In this document: positions 50,119 to 59,272 of the stretch, one piece after another
Layout of the letters: each line of letters starts with the position of its first letter
How positions within the stretch are numbered: the first letter of the stretch is position 1
From: Acidobacteriota bacterium
Lineage (GTDB): Bacteria; Acidobacteriota; Vicinamibacteria; Vicinamibacterales; Fen-181
Assembly (NCBI GenBank): GCA_003170135.1
Contig: PMZR01000136.1
Coordinates: forward strand, 23,227 to 87,226
DNA length: 64,000 nt
Reading direction: 5' to 3'
The notes under the pieces: generated by a model
Told to the model about the DNA's origin: nothing
Seen by the model: the letters and a program-made list of their open reading frames with translations, nothing else
Database searches by the model: none
Program-made: the position numbers and the translations under genes

Positions 50119-51093
50119 ATGTCGATTAGCGTCCTGCTGGCAACGTTCAACCGTGCGTCGCTGCTCGAGCAGTGTCTCGCGCAGCTTGGCCGGCAGACGT
50201 TCGAGACCGGCGACGAGATCGTCGTGGCCGACAACGGCTCGACCGACACGACCGCGGCAATCGTCGAGGCAGCCGCGCGCCGCCTGCGCGCGCCGGTGCG
50301 CTACGTGCGCGAAACGGCGCCCGGCAAGTCGCACGCGCTCGCGACTGCCGTGGCGATCTCGCACGGCGAGATTCTCGCGCTCACCGACGACGACGTCATC
50401 GTCGCCGATGACTGGCTGGCGACCATCCGCGCGCTGTGGCAGGAAGCGGACCTGGGCCTGGCCGGAGGGCGCGTGACGCCGCGATGGGAACGGCCGGCGC
50501 CGCGATGGCTGCGCCTCCAGGCCGCCGGCGGATACGGGCGCCTCGCCGCGCCGCTTGCGCTGCTCGACTACGGGCCAGGGCGGACGCCGCTCGGCGCCCG
50601 GACGGCGCTCGGCGCGAACATGGCGGTGGCGCGGCGCGCGCTCGAGGCCGCCGGCGGCTTCCCTCTCGACCTCGGCAAGCTGCGCGGGACGCTGCTGTCG
50701 GGAGAGGACCACCAGGTGTGCGAACGCGTGCAGGCGGCGGGCTTTACCGCGGTCTACGATCCCCGGCTCGTCGTGCAGCACCACGTGCCCGCCGATCGGC
50801 TGCGGCTCGGCTACCACCTGCGGTGGTTCTTCTGGTCGGGGATCACCAACGCGGCGCTGGATCACGCCGGTGCCGCGGCGGGGGCGTCCGCGCGGACACG
50901 CCATTGGGCCGCCCGGATCTCCCGGCACGCTGCGCGCGCCATGAGGGCCGCCCTCGCCGCCGCCCCGGATCGCGCAGTGGAAGCGATGACCGAGATTGCG
51001 TTCGCGCTGGGATACCTGGCATTCACGCGCGGCTGGATGCGCGCCCATGTGGGCCGCGGCAACGCCGGCAGCCGTCGCCTGGAGGTGACATGA
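50119..51093 (+). CDS. family-2 glycosyltransferase (second related copy)
   Basis: A 324-residue enzyme with SVLLATFNRASLLEQ, VADNGSTDTT, LTDDDVIVADDW and the shared block DLGKLRGTLLSGEDHQV plus VPADRLRLGYHLRWFFWSG. Same type as the copies at 47529 and 51090. Its stop overlaps the start of the third copy by 4 bp (ATGA), so they are translated together. The acceptor is unknown. Confidence 0.85.
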   Translation: MSISVLLATFNRASLLEQCLAQLGRQTFETGDEIVVADNGSTDTTAAIVEAAARRLRAPVRYVRETAPGKSHALATAVAISHGEILALTDDDVIVADDWLATIRALWQEADLGLAGGRVTPRWERPAPRWLRLQAAGGYGRLAAPLALLDYGPGRTPLGARTALGANMAVARRALEAAGGFPLDLGKLRGTLLSGEDHQVCERVQAAGFTAVYDPRLVVQHHVPADRLRLGYHLRWFFWSGITNAALDHAGAAAGASARTRHWAARISRHAARAMRAALAAAPDRAVEAMTEIAFALGYLAFTRGWMRAHVGRGNAGSRRLEVT

Positions 51094-52088
51094 CAGTCGG
51101 TTCGGTGTCGATCCTCATCTGCACGTACAACCGGGCCTCGTATCTCGCCGAAACACTGGCGATGCTCGCCCGCCTGCGCGTGCCCGAGGCGTGCGCGGCC
51201 GAGATCGTGATCGTCGACAACAACTCGACGGACTCGACGTGCCGCGTCGTCGCCGATGCGGCGGCGACCTCCCCCATCCCGGTCCGCTATCTGTTCGAGG
51301 CCCGCCAGGGGAAGAGCTTCGCGCTCAACGCCGGCCTCTTGCGGGCCACAGGCGACGTGCTCGCCCTCACCGACGATGATGTGCTGCCGGCGCTCGGATG
51401 GCTGGACGGCCTCGTCAATGCCTTTCGCGCCCACGACATCACGTTCGCGTTCGGCAAGGTGCTGCCCCGGTGGGGTTGCCTGCCGCCGCCGGAGTTGTTG
51501 ACCGAGCGCGCGCACGAGATCTGGGGCCCGCTGGCCATCGTGGACTACGGCGATACGGTCGTGGAATACACGAAGGACGCGCACGGGCAGAAATTGCCCG
51601 TCGGTGCGAGCCTCGCGTTCTCGCGCGCGGCGCTCACCGCGATCGGCGGATGGCGCACCGATCTCGGCAAGGTGAACAACTCGCTGATCTCGGGGGAAGA
51701 TCACGAGATCTTCTTCCGCCTCCGCCGTGCGGATCTGTACCGCGGCCTCTACGATCCGGCCATCGTCGTCCGTCACCTCGTGCCCGCTTCGCGCCTGACG
51801 CGGCGGTACTTCCGGCAGTGGTTCTACTGGCACGGCAGGACGCTCGCGCGCATGGCGCGCGACATCTACGCGCCGCTCGACCTCGACCGCGTCCCGCACA
51901 TCGCCCGCGTCCCGCGGTTCCTGTACCGGCAGGCGCTGCAGCAAGGCTGGAAGTGGGTCCGCGTACTCGGCCGTCGCGACGGGCTCGCCGTGCTCATCGA
52001 GGAGCTGCAGACCATCGAGTACCTGGGCTTCTTCGCCGAGCGATGGCGTCCGATCCCCGTCCCCGTGACCAGCAGCGCGCAGGAGTGA
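51090..52088 (+). CDS. family-2 glycosyltransferase (third related copy)
   Basis: A 332-residue enzyme with SILICTYNRASYLAET, VDNNSTDSTC, LTDDDVLPALGW, then DLGKVNNSLISGEDHEIFFRL and VPASRLTRRYFRQWFYWHGR. Its 5' end overlaps the second copy. Three successive GT2 paralogues suggest stepwise addition of related sugars. The next gene, the GT4-heparinase fusion, starts 7 bp after its stop. Confidence 0.85.
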   Translation: MTVGSVSILICTYNRASYLAETLAMLARLRVPEACAAEIVIVDNNSTDSTCRVVADAAATSPIPVRYLFEARQGKSFALNAGLLRATGDVLALTDDDVLPALGWLDGLVNAFRAHDITFAFGKVLPRWGCLPPPELLTERAHEIWGPLAIVDYGDTVVEYTKDAHGQKLPVGASLAFSRAALTAIGGWRTDLGKVNNSLISGEDHEIFFRLRRADLYRGLYDPAIVVRHLVPASRLTRRYFRQWFYWHGRTLARMARDIYAPLDLDRVPHIARVPRFLYRQALQQGWKWVRVLGRRDGLAVLIEELQTIEYLGFFAERWRPIPVPVTSSAQE

Positions 52089-52095
52089 TCGACAC

Positions 52096-55000
52096 GTGAT
52101 GGATCCCGTGCTCCCCCGCTCCGCCCCCGACGCCGCGCCGCCCCTGCGTGTCGCCATCGTCGCGCCGTCGATGCGCATCCTGGGCGGGCAGGCCGTGCAG
52201 GCCGAGCGCCTGCTGCGCGCGTGGCAGGGCGATGACCAGGTCAGCGCGTGGCTGGTCCCGATCAACCCGCTGCCACCCCGGTGGCTGCGCTGGGCGCTCG
52301 GGATCACCTACGCCCGCACGCTGGCCACGCAGATCGCGTACTGGCCGCTGCTCGTGCGCGAACTGCGGCGCGCCGACATCGCGCACGTCTTCTCGGCGTC
52401 GTACTTCTCCTTCCTGCTCGCGCCGCTGCCCGCGTTTCTGGTGGCCAGGCTGCTGCAGCGGCCGGTCATCCTCAACTACCGCAGCGGGGAGGCGCCGGAC
52501 CACTTGCAGCGGTCGGCCATCGCCAGGACGACGATCGCGCGCGTCGATCGCAACGTCGTACCGTCGCGCTTCCTCCAGGAGGTGTTCGCGTCGTTTGGCG
52601 TTCCCGCGCACGTCGTGCCGAACATCGTTGACATGGAGAGGTTCCCCTTCCGCCTTCGCGACCCGATCGCGCCGAAGCTCGTGTCGACGCGGAACTTCGA
52701 GCCGCTCTACAACGTGGCCTGCACTCTGCGCGCGTTTCGACTGGTGCAGGACGAGTGCCCCGACGCCAGCCTGACGCTCGTCGGCGCCGGTTCAGGAGAG
52801 CGCTCGCTGCGCGAACTGGCCGGCCGGCTCGCGCTGCGGCACGTCACGTTTGCCGGACGGGTCGCCCCGGTCGAGGTCTGGCGCTACTACGACGATGCCG
52901 ATATCTATGTCCAGACACCGGACATCGACAACATGCCGTCGTCAGTCCTCGAAGCGTTCTCGAGCGGGACTCCCGTGGTGTCGACGAACGTGGGCGGCGT
53001 GCCCGCCCTCCTGACCGACGAAGTGGACGGGCTGCTCGCGCCGCCCGACGACCATGCGGCGATCGCCCGTCAGATCCTGCGCCTGTTGCGCCAGCCCGGC
53101 CTCGCCGCGCGGCTCGCCACGTCCGCGCGTGCGGAGTGCGAGCGATACACCTGGCCGCGCGTCCGCGGCCAGTGGCTCTCCGTGTACCGGGCGGCCGCAT
53201 CGCGTCGTCCGCCGCTTGCTCTTGCGGCGCCAAGCGTCGATGCAGCACCCGCGGCCGCGCCGTCCCGCGCCGCCCGCGATCCGCGTCTCGCGCGGCTGGG
53301 ATCGATGGATTCTGCCGAGATCCGGTTCCGCGCGCGAACCCTTCTGACGCGCGGCGCGCGCCGGTTGAGGGCCATTGCGCGTCCGGCGAAGTGGCGCCGC
53401 ACCGACCTCGCGTCCCGGCTCGTCGCCGGCGCGGCGCTGCAACCGGCTCTCGCCCGGCTCGAGGCCAGGGACTGGGCGGGCGCGCATGACGAACTGTCGC
53501 GCTACCTGCGAGACCGTCCTTCGAGATTCGTGATCGACCTCCGATCGCGCCAGCCGCTGGCGGCCGCGATCACCGCCCGATTTCCGCGTGCCACTGACGA
53601 CGCCCGCCGTCGGGCCGACCAGATCCTGGCCGGCCGGTACGATCTGCTTGGCTATACGAACCTGGAATTCACGCGGCGTGAGCAGGCACCCCGCCCGGCG
53701 AAATCGGGTCGGGAGTGGCCCGACCCGGATTGGGCGTACGACCCGGTGCACGACAAGCGCGCACCCGAGGCGTGGTGGAGCGACGTACGGTACCTGGATC
53801 CGCGATTTGGCGATCACAAGATCATCTGGGAACTGAATCGCCACCAGCACTGGCTCGCGCTCGGCCGCGCGTATTGGTTGACCGGGTGCGCAGCGTATCG
53901 TGCGCGGTTCGTCGCCGAACTGGAAAGCTGGCTGGCGCAGAATCCGCCGCTCGTCGGCATCAACTGGGCCAGCATGCTCGAGCTCGGGTTTCGCAGCGTG
54001 TCCTGGCTCTGGGCGCTCCACTTCTTTCTCGACGCCCCAGAGGACGCGAACGAGACCCCCACGCAGGCTCCCTGGCTCGTCGATCTGCTCCTCGGCCTCG
54101 ATCGACAAATGCGGCATGTCGAGGAGAACCTGTCGCAGTACTTCAGCCCCAACACGCACCTGACGGGCGAAGCGCTCGGGCTCTACGTGGTCGGACGGAC
54201 GCTGCCCGAGCTGCGGGCCGCCTCCCGATGGGAAGCCCTCGGCCGGCGCGTGCTCATCGAACAGGCCGCGAAGCAGGTTGCGCCCGACGGCGGCCACCTC
54301 GAACGATCGACGCACTATCACCGTTACACGCTCGACTTCTACCTGCTGGCGCTCGCCGTTGCGCGAAGGACCGGCGACGAGGTTGCCGAACGGGCCTTCG
54401 AACCCCTGGTCACGCGCCTGGCCCGCTTCGCGTGGGCAATGGCCGACGCGACCGGTTCTCTCCCGCGGATCGGCGACGACGATGCGGGCGCGCTGCTGCC
54501 GATCTGCGGGAACGACGCCAGCGACGTACGGCCGTCGCTCTCGATGGCGGCCGCGCTGCTGCCGGGCCGTGTGCCGGCCGACGAACCGACCGAAGAAAGC
54601 TTCTGGATCTCGGGGGCCGGCGGCCTCGACGGGACGCGGACCGACGTCCCGGACGCCACGTCCGCGGACTGGGACCAGTCAGTCGTGTTTCCGACCACCG
54701 GCTATTACGTGTCGCGTTCCCGTTCGGGCGATCACCTCGTGTTCGACGCGGGCCCGCACGGCTTCCTCAACGGGGGCCATGCCCATGCCGACGCGCTCTC
54801 CCTGACGCTGTCACTTCGCTGGCATCGCCTCTTCATCGACACGGGCACGGGAACCTACACGATGGATCCGGCGCTGCGCGATCGCTTCCGCTCGACGGCG
54901 CTCCACAACACGCTGGTGCTCGACGACCGCTCGCAGTCGCAGCCCGATGGGCCGTTTCACTGGACGACGGCGGCCGACGGTCGCGTGGTCCGGTCAGCGT

Positions 55001-55935
55001 TCAATCCGCGGTTCGACTTCTTCGAGGCCCAGCACGACGGCTACTTGCCTGCCATCCACCGCCGGGCGGTGTTCAGTGCGGCGGGCGACCTCTGGCTCGT
55101 CACGGATCACGTGCTGGGTCGCGGCCGACACACGGCGGCGGTGCAGTGGCATCTCGATCCTGAGTGGAACGTGCGCAACGACGCGACGGCCATTGAGGCG
55201 GCCCATGCCGACGGCTTGTGCGCTGCCATCGCCACGACGGCCAAACGCCTCGAGATGTTTCGCGGCGACCGGACGAGCGGCCTCGGGTGGTGTTCCCCGG
55301 CCTACGGGCGGATCGTGCCGTGCCCGGCGCTGCGCTTCTCGCGCACCGGCGAGGCGCCGCTCTCGGTCGCAACGGTCATCGTTCCCTTGCACCGCGCATC
55401 TGACGTCTCGGTGGAACCCGTGACGGTCAGCGGCGGGCCCGGCAACGATGCCTACGCCCACGCCATCCGCATCGTGCTTTGCGATGAAGTCGCTCTCGCG
55501 CTGTTCGCGGTGCCCCGTGATGAGTCGCGCCCGGGTGCGCCCGCCACCGCCCTCAAGTGGCAATTCGCTGACTGGGAAACCGATGCCCGGTTCGCCTTCG
55601 TCCGACTCTCCACGCAAGGCGCCGTCCGGGCCGTGTCGATCGTGGGCGGAAGCTTCCTGCAGCGCATCTCCAACGATCCATTCCGCCTTCAACTCGATCA
55701 CGTCGTGGGCGATCTCGCGGTGGACCTCGAGCCGGGGGGACTCCTGGACCTGTTCAGCTCGGCGCCGCTGCCAGCCGTCGGGTTGGACGCGCCGGCAAGC
55801 GTCATCAACCGTGTGCGCCTGAACGACTCGCCGATGTCGTTTGGCCGCGCCGCCGCTGCCGTCCTTGTCCCATCGGCGCAGGCGGGCCGGTGGCGGCGTC
55901 AACCGATCGCCGAGGCGGCGGTCGGCCAGAGATAG
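52096..55935 (+). CDS. GT4 glycosyltransferase fused to a heparinase II/III-like lyase
   Basis: A 1279-residue protein. Residues 15-380 form a GT4 (GT-B) domain: SMRILGGQAVQAERLL, VPSRFLQEVF, LVGAGSGERSL and SSVLEAFSSGTPVVSTNVGG. After an Ala/Pro/Arg-rich linker, residue 404 (ATG at 53305) begins MDSAEIRFRARTLLTRGA, the usual N-terminus of free-standing heparinase II/III proteins, so this half looks like a captured gene. Conserved lyase blocks are ERSTHYHRYTLDFYLLAL, GGHAHADALSLTLSLRW (HxD) and DTGTGTYTMDPALRD. There is no signal peptide or TM before either half, so the lyase is predicted cytoplasmic. It could trim or regulate uronic-acid glycan. Confidence 0.85.
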   Translation: MMDPVLPRSAPDAAPPLRVAIVAPSMRILGGQAVQAERLLRAWQGDDQVSAWLVPINPLPPRWLRWALGITYARTLATQIAYWPLLVRELRRADIAHVFSASYFSFLLAPLPAFLVARLLQRPVILNYRSGEAPDHLQRSAIARTTIARVDRNVVPSRFLQEVFASFGVPAHVVPNIVDMERFPFRLRDPIAPKLVSTRNFEPLYNVACTLRAFRLVQDECPDASLTLVGAGSGERSLRELAGRLALRHVTFAGRVAPVEVWRYYDDADIYVQTPDIDNMPSSVLEAFSSGTPVVSTNVGGVPALLTDEVDGLLAPPDDHAAIARQILRLLRQPGLAARLATSARAECERYTWPRVRGQWLSVYRAAASRRPPLALAAPSVDAAPAAAPSRAARDPRLARLGSMDSAEIRFRARTLLTRGARRLRAIARPAKWRRTDLASRLVAGAALQPALARLEARDWAGAHDELSRYLRDRPSRFVIDLRSRQPLAAAITARFPRATDDARRRADQILAGRYDLLGYTNLEFTRREQAPRPAKSGREWPDPDWAYDPVHDKRAPEAWWSDVRYLDPRFGDHKIIWELNRHQHWLALGRAYWLTGCAAYRARFVAELESWLAQNPPLVGINWASMLELGFRSVSWLWALHFFLDAPEDANETPTQAPWLVDLLLGLDRQMRHVEENLSQYFSPNTHLTGEALGLYVVGRTLPELRAASRWEALGRRVLIEQAAKQVAPDGGHLERSTHYHRYTLDFYLLALAVARRTGDEVAERAFEPLVTRLARFAWAMADATGSLPRIGDDDAGALLPICGNDASDVRPSLSMAAALLPGRVPADEPTEESFWISGAGGLDGTRTDVPDATSADWDQSVVFPTTGYYVSRSRSGDHLVFDAGPHGFLNGGHAHADALSLTLSLRWHRLFIDTGTGTYTMDPALRDRFRSTALHNTLVLDDRSQSQPDGPFHWTTAADGRVVRSAFNPRFDFFEAQHDGYLPAIHRRAVFSAAGDLWLVTDHVLGRGRHTAAVQWHLDPEWNVRNDATAIEAAHADGLCAAIATTAKRLEMFRGDRTSGLGWCSPAYGRIVPCPALRFSRTGEAPLSVATVIVPLHRASDVSVEPVTVSGGPGNDAYAHAIRIVLCDEVALALFAVPRDESRPGAPATALKWQFADWETDARFAFVRLSTQGAVRAVSIVGGSFLQRISNDPFRLQLDHVVGDLAVDLEPGGLLDLFSSAPLPAVGLDAPASVINRVRLNDSPMSFGRAAAAVLVPSAQAGRWRRQPIAEAAVGQR

Positions 55936-55960
55936 ATCGGCCTCGGGCCGGGCATCGGCG

Positions 55961-56009
55961 TCCGGACTCCGGACCCCGGACTCCGGACTCCAAACCCCGG
56001 ACTCCAAGA
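55961..56009. repeat. 7-bp tandem repeat array
   Basis: From 55961: TCCGGAC, TCCGGAC, CCCGGAC, TCCGGAC, TCCAAAC, CCCGGAC, TCCAAGA. Seven units between the fusion gene stop (55935) and the amidotransferase start (56024). It is the cleanest of the heptamer arrays in the window. Confidence 0.8.
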
Positions 56010-56023
56010 CCACGAGATTCATC

Positions 56024-57961
56024 ATGTGTGGAATAGCCGGATTCGTTGATCGGGCGGCCGACCCGGGCCAGCGTAACCGCGATGTCGCGGTCGTGCACCA
56101 GATGTGCGCCGCCATCCGACACCGCGGCCCGGACGACGAGGGTTCGCACGTGGAGCCGGGCGTGGCGCTCGGCATGCGCCGCCTCAGCATCATCGACCTG
56201 GTGTCCGGCAGTCAGCCAATCCGCAACGAGGACGGCTCGGTGTGGCTCGTCTTCAACGGCGAGGTCTACAACTACCCGCAACTCCGGACCGACCTCGAGG
56301 CACGCGGCCATCGGTTCTATACCGAGAGCGACACCGAGACGATCGTGCACGCCTACGAGGAGTGGGGCGACCAGGCGATCGCGCGGCTTCGCGGCATGTT
56401 CGGGCTGGCACTCTGGGACAGGAACAACCGGCGCCTCATCCTGGCGCGCGACCGCTCGGGGATCAAGCCGCTTCATTACGCGCTGGTGGGCGACCGGCTG
56501 TACTTCGGATCGGAAATCAAGGCGATCCTTGCCGCCGGCGTGCCCCGCGAGCTCGACGCCGGGGCGCTCGACCACTACCTGTCGTTCCTGTACACCCCAA
56601 GTGACCGCTCGATCTTCCGCGATGTCCAGAAGCTTCCGCCGGGACACCTCCTCGAGTGGCGCGACGGCCGCGTGAGGGTCTCGAAGTACTGGGAGCTGCC
56701 CGGCCGTGAGACCTTCCCGGGGACGGACGCCGAGGCGGCAGAGGCCCTTGGCACGGTCCTTCGTGACGCCGTTCGCTGCCACATGCTCAGCGACGTGCCG
56801 CTCGGCGCGTTTCTCTCGGGCGGCATCGACTCGAGCCTGGTCGTCGGACTCATGGCCGAAGTTTCCAGCCAGCCCGTGCAGACCTTCTCGATCGGCTTCG
56901 ACGAGCCGGCCTACGACGAGCTCGAACACGCGCGCGTCGTCGCCCGGCACTTCGGCACGGACCATCACGAGTACGTCGTCAAGCCGGACGGGCTCGCGAT
57001 CCTCGACGACCTGGTGTCCCATTTCGACGAGCCCTTCGGCGATTCGTCGGCGATTCCCACCTGGTACGTGTCGCAGATCGCCAGCCGCCACGTCACGGTC
57101 GTTCTGTCGGGCGACGGTGGAGACGAATTGTTCGGCGGCTACGACCGCTACGTCCCCCATCCGCGCGTGGCGCTGTTCGATCGCGTGCCCGTGCCTGGGC
57201 GCTACCGCGCGGCGGCCGCGGCGTGGCCGCGCCTGCCGCACGGCACGCGCGGCAAGAATTTCCTGCGGCACGTATCGCGCAACGTCGAGGGCCGATACGT
57301 CGACGCCATCGCACTCTTCCAGCCCGACGAGAAGGCTGCGCTGCTCAACGCGGACGTCCGCCGGACCCTCGGACGATCCGACCCGGATGCGACGCTGCTC
57401 GCGCGCTTCGCGCGACTCGGTGACCTGCCCTGGGCCAGCCGGATGATGCACGTCGATTTCGAGACCTATCTGCCCGACGATGTGCTCACGAAGGTGGATC
57501 GGATGAGCATGGCGCACTCGATCGAAGCGCGCGTGCCACTGCTCGACAACGAGGTCGTCGAACTGGCGGCGTCGCTTCCTGCGCACATGAAGATCCGCGG
57601 CCTCGTGCGCAAGCACGCGCTCAAGGCCGTCGCGCGCACGCTGCTGCCGCCGGCGATTCTCGAACGCCCGAAGCAGGGCTTCGGCGTGCCGCTCGGCGTG
57701 TGGTTCCGCGGTCATCTGCGCGAGCTCTTCGGCGACGTGCTCCGGTCGGCGAGCACGCGGCAGCGCGCCTACTTCGACCGGTCATTCGTCGACAGGATGG
57801 TCGATGAGCACCTGGCGGGCCGCCGCGACCATACGATGCGGCTCTGGCAGCTCGTGATGTTCGAACTGTGGCACCGTCAATACCTCGATCGGCCTGCGCA
57901 ACCGGCGGCAACGCGCACACCACGGACCACGGTTGAGGTTGGTACTTCTCAGGCCGGCTGA
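56024..57961 (+). CDS. asparagine-synthase-type amidotransferase, copy 1
   Basis: A 645-residue protein from the ATG at 56024. Class II glutaminase domain: Cys2 in MCGIAGFVD, RHRGPDDEG, RLSIID, NGEVYN. Synthetase domain: LSGGIDSSLVVG (PPi loop), SGDGGDELFGGYDRY and TKVDRMSMAHSIEARVPLLDN. All motifs are intact. In EPS and O-antigen loci such enzymes can amidate uronic acids (as WbpS) or other sugars. It resembles the exosortase-A-associated amidotransferases. The C-terminal 20 residues come from heptamer-like DNA. No obvious ribosome-binding site precedes the ATG. Confidence 0.87.
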   Translation: MCGIAGFVDRAADPGQRNRDVAVVHQMCAAIRHRGPDDEGSHVEPGVALGMRRLSIIDLVSGSQPIRNEDGSVWLVFNGEVYNYPQLRTDLEARGHRFYTESDTETIVHAYEEWGDQAIARLRGMFGLALWDRNNRRLILARDRSGIKPLHYALVGDRLYFGSEIKAILAAGVPRELDAGALDHYLSFLYTPSDRSIFRDVQKLPPGHLLEWRDGRVRVSKYWELPGRETFPGTDAEAAEALGTVLRDAVRCHMLSDVPLGAFLSGGIDSSLVVGLMAEVSSQPVQTFSIGFDEPAYDELEHARVVARHFGTDHHEYVVKPDGLAILDDLVSHFDEPFGDSSAIPTWYVSQIASRHVTVVLSGDGGDELFGGYDRYVPHPRVALFDRVPVPGRYRAAAAAWPRLPHGTRGKNFLRHVSRNVEGRYVDAIALFQPDEKAALLNADVRRTLGRSDPDATLLARFARLGDLPWASRMMHVDFETYLPDDVLTKVDRMSMAHSIEARVPLLDNEVVELAASLPAHMKIRGLVRKHALKAVARTLLPPAILERPKQGFGVPLGVWFRGHLRELFGDVLRSASTRQRAYFDRSFVDRMVDEHLAGRRDHTMRLWQLVMFELWHRQYLDRPAQPAATRTPRTTVEVGTSQAG

Positions 57962-58087
57962 GAATTTATTTGCCCGATGTGGGACAGACATTTCCCAGCG
58001 CTGCGAAGAATGCCGGAAAAGAGAAGCGCCCGCCGCTCGGTTCCTTCGCCGTGCCAGCCGTTTCCCGCGTGATGGCGCCGAGGCTGC

Positions 58088-58103
58088 TGGCACCTTGCTT
58101 GCT
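58088..58103 (+). promoter_or_regulatory. consensus sigma54 (-24/-12) promoter
   Basis: TGGCAC at 58088-58093, a 5-base spacer and TTGCT at 58099-58103, exactly matching the promoter at 28641. Transcription would start near 58114, just before the GTG at 58117 of a GT4 gene, so it would drive the final block of genes. Confidence 0.65.
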
Positions 58104-58116
58104 CATCTGCAACGAC

Positions 58117-59271
58117 GTGGCCCCCTTCCGGATCCCCGTGGCCGTGTTCCTCACCAGTTTCGACTCCGGAGGAACCGAGCGACAGATGACGGAGCTCATT
58201 CGCCGTCTCGATCGACGGCGCTTCGACGTCCACGTGGCCTGTTTCCACCGCAAGGGCGTGTGGCTGCCGCGCATCGCGAGCCTCGTATCCGAGGTCGCCG
58301 AATTTCCCATCCGCAGCTTCCGGTCGCCATCGACGCTCACGCAGTTCGCCGCGTTCGCGCGCTGGTGCCGCGCGCGCCGCATCGCGGTCGTCCAGGCTGC
58401 CGATATCTATGCGAACGCATTCGCGCTGCCCGCCGCCGCTCTGGCGCGCGTGCCCGTGCGAGTGGGCAGCCGGCGCGAAGTCCACCCGAGCCGGGGCCGC
58501 GGCCTGGGCGCAGCCCAGCGATTTGGATACGCCGCCGCGCATCGCATCGTCACCAACTCGAGCGCCGGCGCGGCCCGGCTGCAAAGCGAAGGCATCCCGT
58601 CCGAGCGCATCGCGATCGTGCGCAACGGGCTCGACCTGGCCGCATTCGGACTCCGATCGTCTCCCCCCCGGCAGCGCCGCATCGTGAGTGTCGGAAGGCT
58701 CAGGCCCGAGAAGGCCCACGAGGTCCTCCTCGCCGCCATGGCGCTCCTGCGGCCATCGTGGCCGTCGGTGAGGCTCCGCCTCGTCGGCGACGGACCACGC
58801 GAAGCGGCGCTGCGGCAGCTTGCCGGTGAGCGCGGGCTGCTCGACTGCGTGGAGTTCCTCGGTCATCGCGACGACGTGCCGGCGATCCTGCGCGACGCGG
58901 ACGTCTTCGTGCTGCCCTCGCGCACCGAGGCTTCGCCCAACGCCGTGCTGGAGGCGATGGCCGCAGGGCTGCCCGTCGTCGCCTCGAACGTGGGAGGCAT
59001 CCCCGAAGCGATCACGCCCGGTGTGACCGGCATGCTCGTCCCGCCCGACGATGCGAACGCGCTCGCGGGCGCCATCGGGCACCTGTTCGACAACCCGTCG
59101 CAGGCGGAGCGGCTCGGCCTCGCCGGCCGGCGTCATGTCGAAGAGCACTACTCGTTTGGTCGCATGGTCGGCGCGTTCGAGAGCCTGTATCTCGCCGAAC
59201 TCACCCGGCGAGGCTATCACTTCGTCGCCCCCGGGCTGAACACCGAGGGCCTTCAAACGGTGACCTTCTGA
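58117..59271 (+). CDS. family-4 glycosyltransferase
   Basis: A 384-residue GT-B enzyme: VAVFLTSFDSGGTERQM (donor-side Gly loop), VSVGRLRPEKAHEVLLAAM, LVGDGPREAALR, and PSRTEASPNAVLEAMAAGLPVVASNVGG with the nucleotide-sugar Glu. I start at a GTG at 58117 because a sigma54 promoter at 58088 would start transcription at 58114. The frame extends upstream to a TTG at 57970, but that segment reads like repeat-derived junk (GQTFPSAAKN). A GTG at 58138 is another option. No TM or signal peptide is seen. Confidence 0.83.
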   Translation: MAPFRIPVAVFLTSFDSGGTERQMTELIRRLDRRRFDVHVACFHRKGVWLPRIASLVSEVAEFPIRSFRSPSTLTQFAAFARWCRARRIAVVQAADIYANAFALPAAALARVPVRVGSRREVHPSRGRGLGAAQRFGYAAAHRIVTNSSAGAARLQSEGIPSERIAIVRNGLDLAAFGLRSSPPRQRRIVSVGRLRPEKAHEVLLAAMALLRPSWPSVRLRLVGDGPREAALRQLAGERGLLDCVEFLGHRDDVPAILRDADVFVLPSRTEASPNAVLEAMAAGLPVVASNVGGIPEAITPGVTGMLVPPDDANALAGAIGHLFDNPSQAERLGLAGRRHVEEHYSFGRMVGAFESLYLAELTRRGYHFVAPGLNTEGLQTVTF

Positions 59272-59272
59272 C

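Noticed and set aside
55961..56009. Short repeats considered as a CRISPR remnant
   Set aside because: The units are 7 bp, directly adjacent and without spacers; no cas genes are present.
57970..58116. N-terminal extension of the GT4 gene from a TTG
   Set aside because: The segment reads like translated intergenic repeat (GQTFPSAAKN) and lies upstream of the start predicted by the sigma54 promoter.
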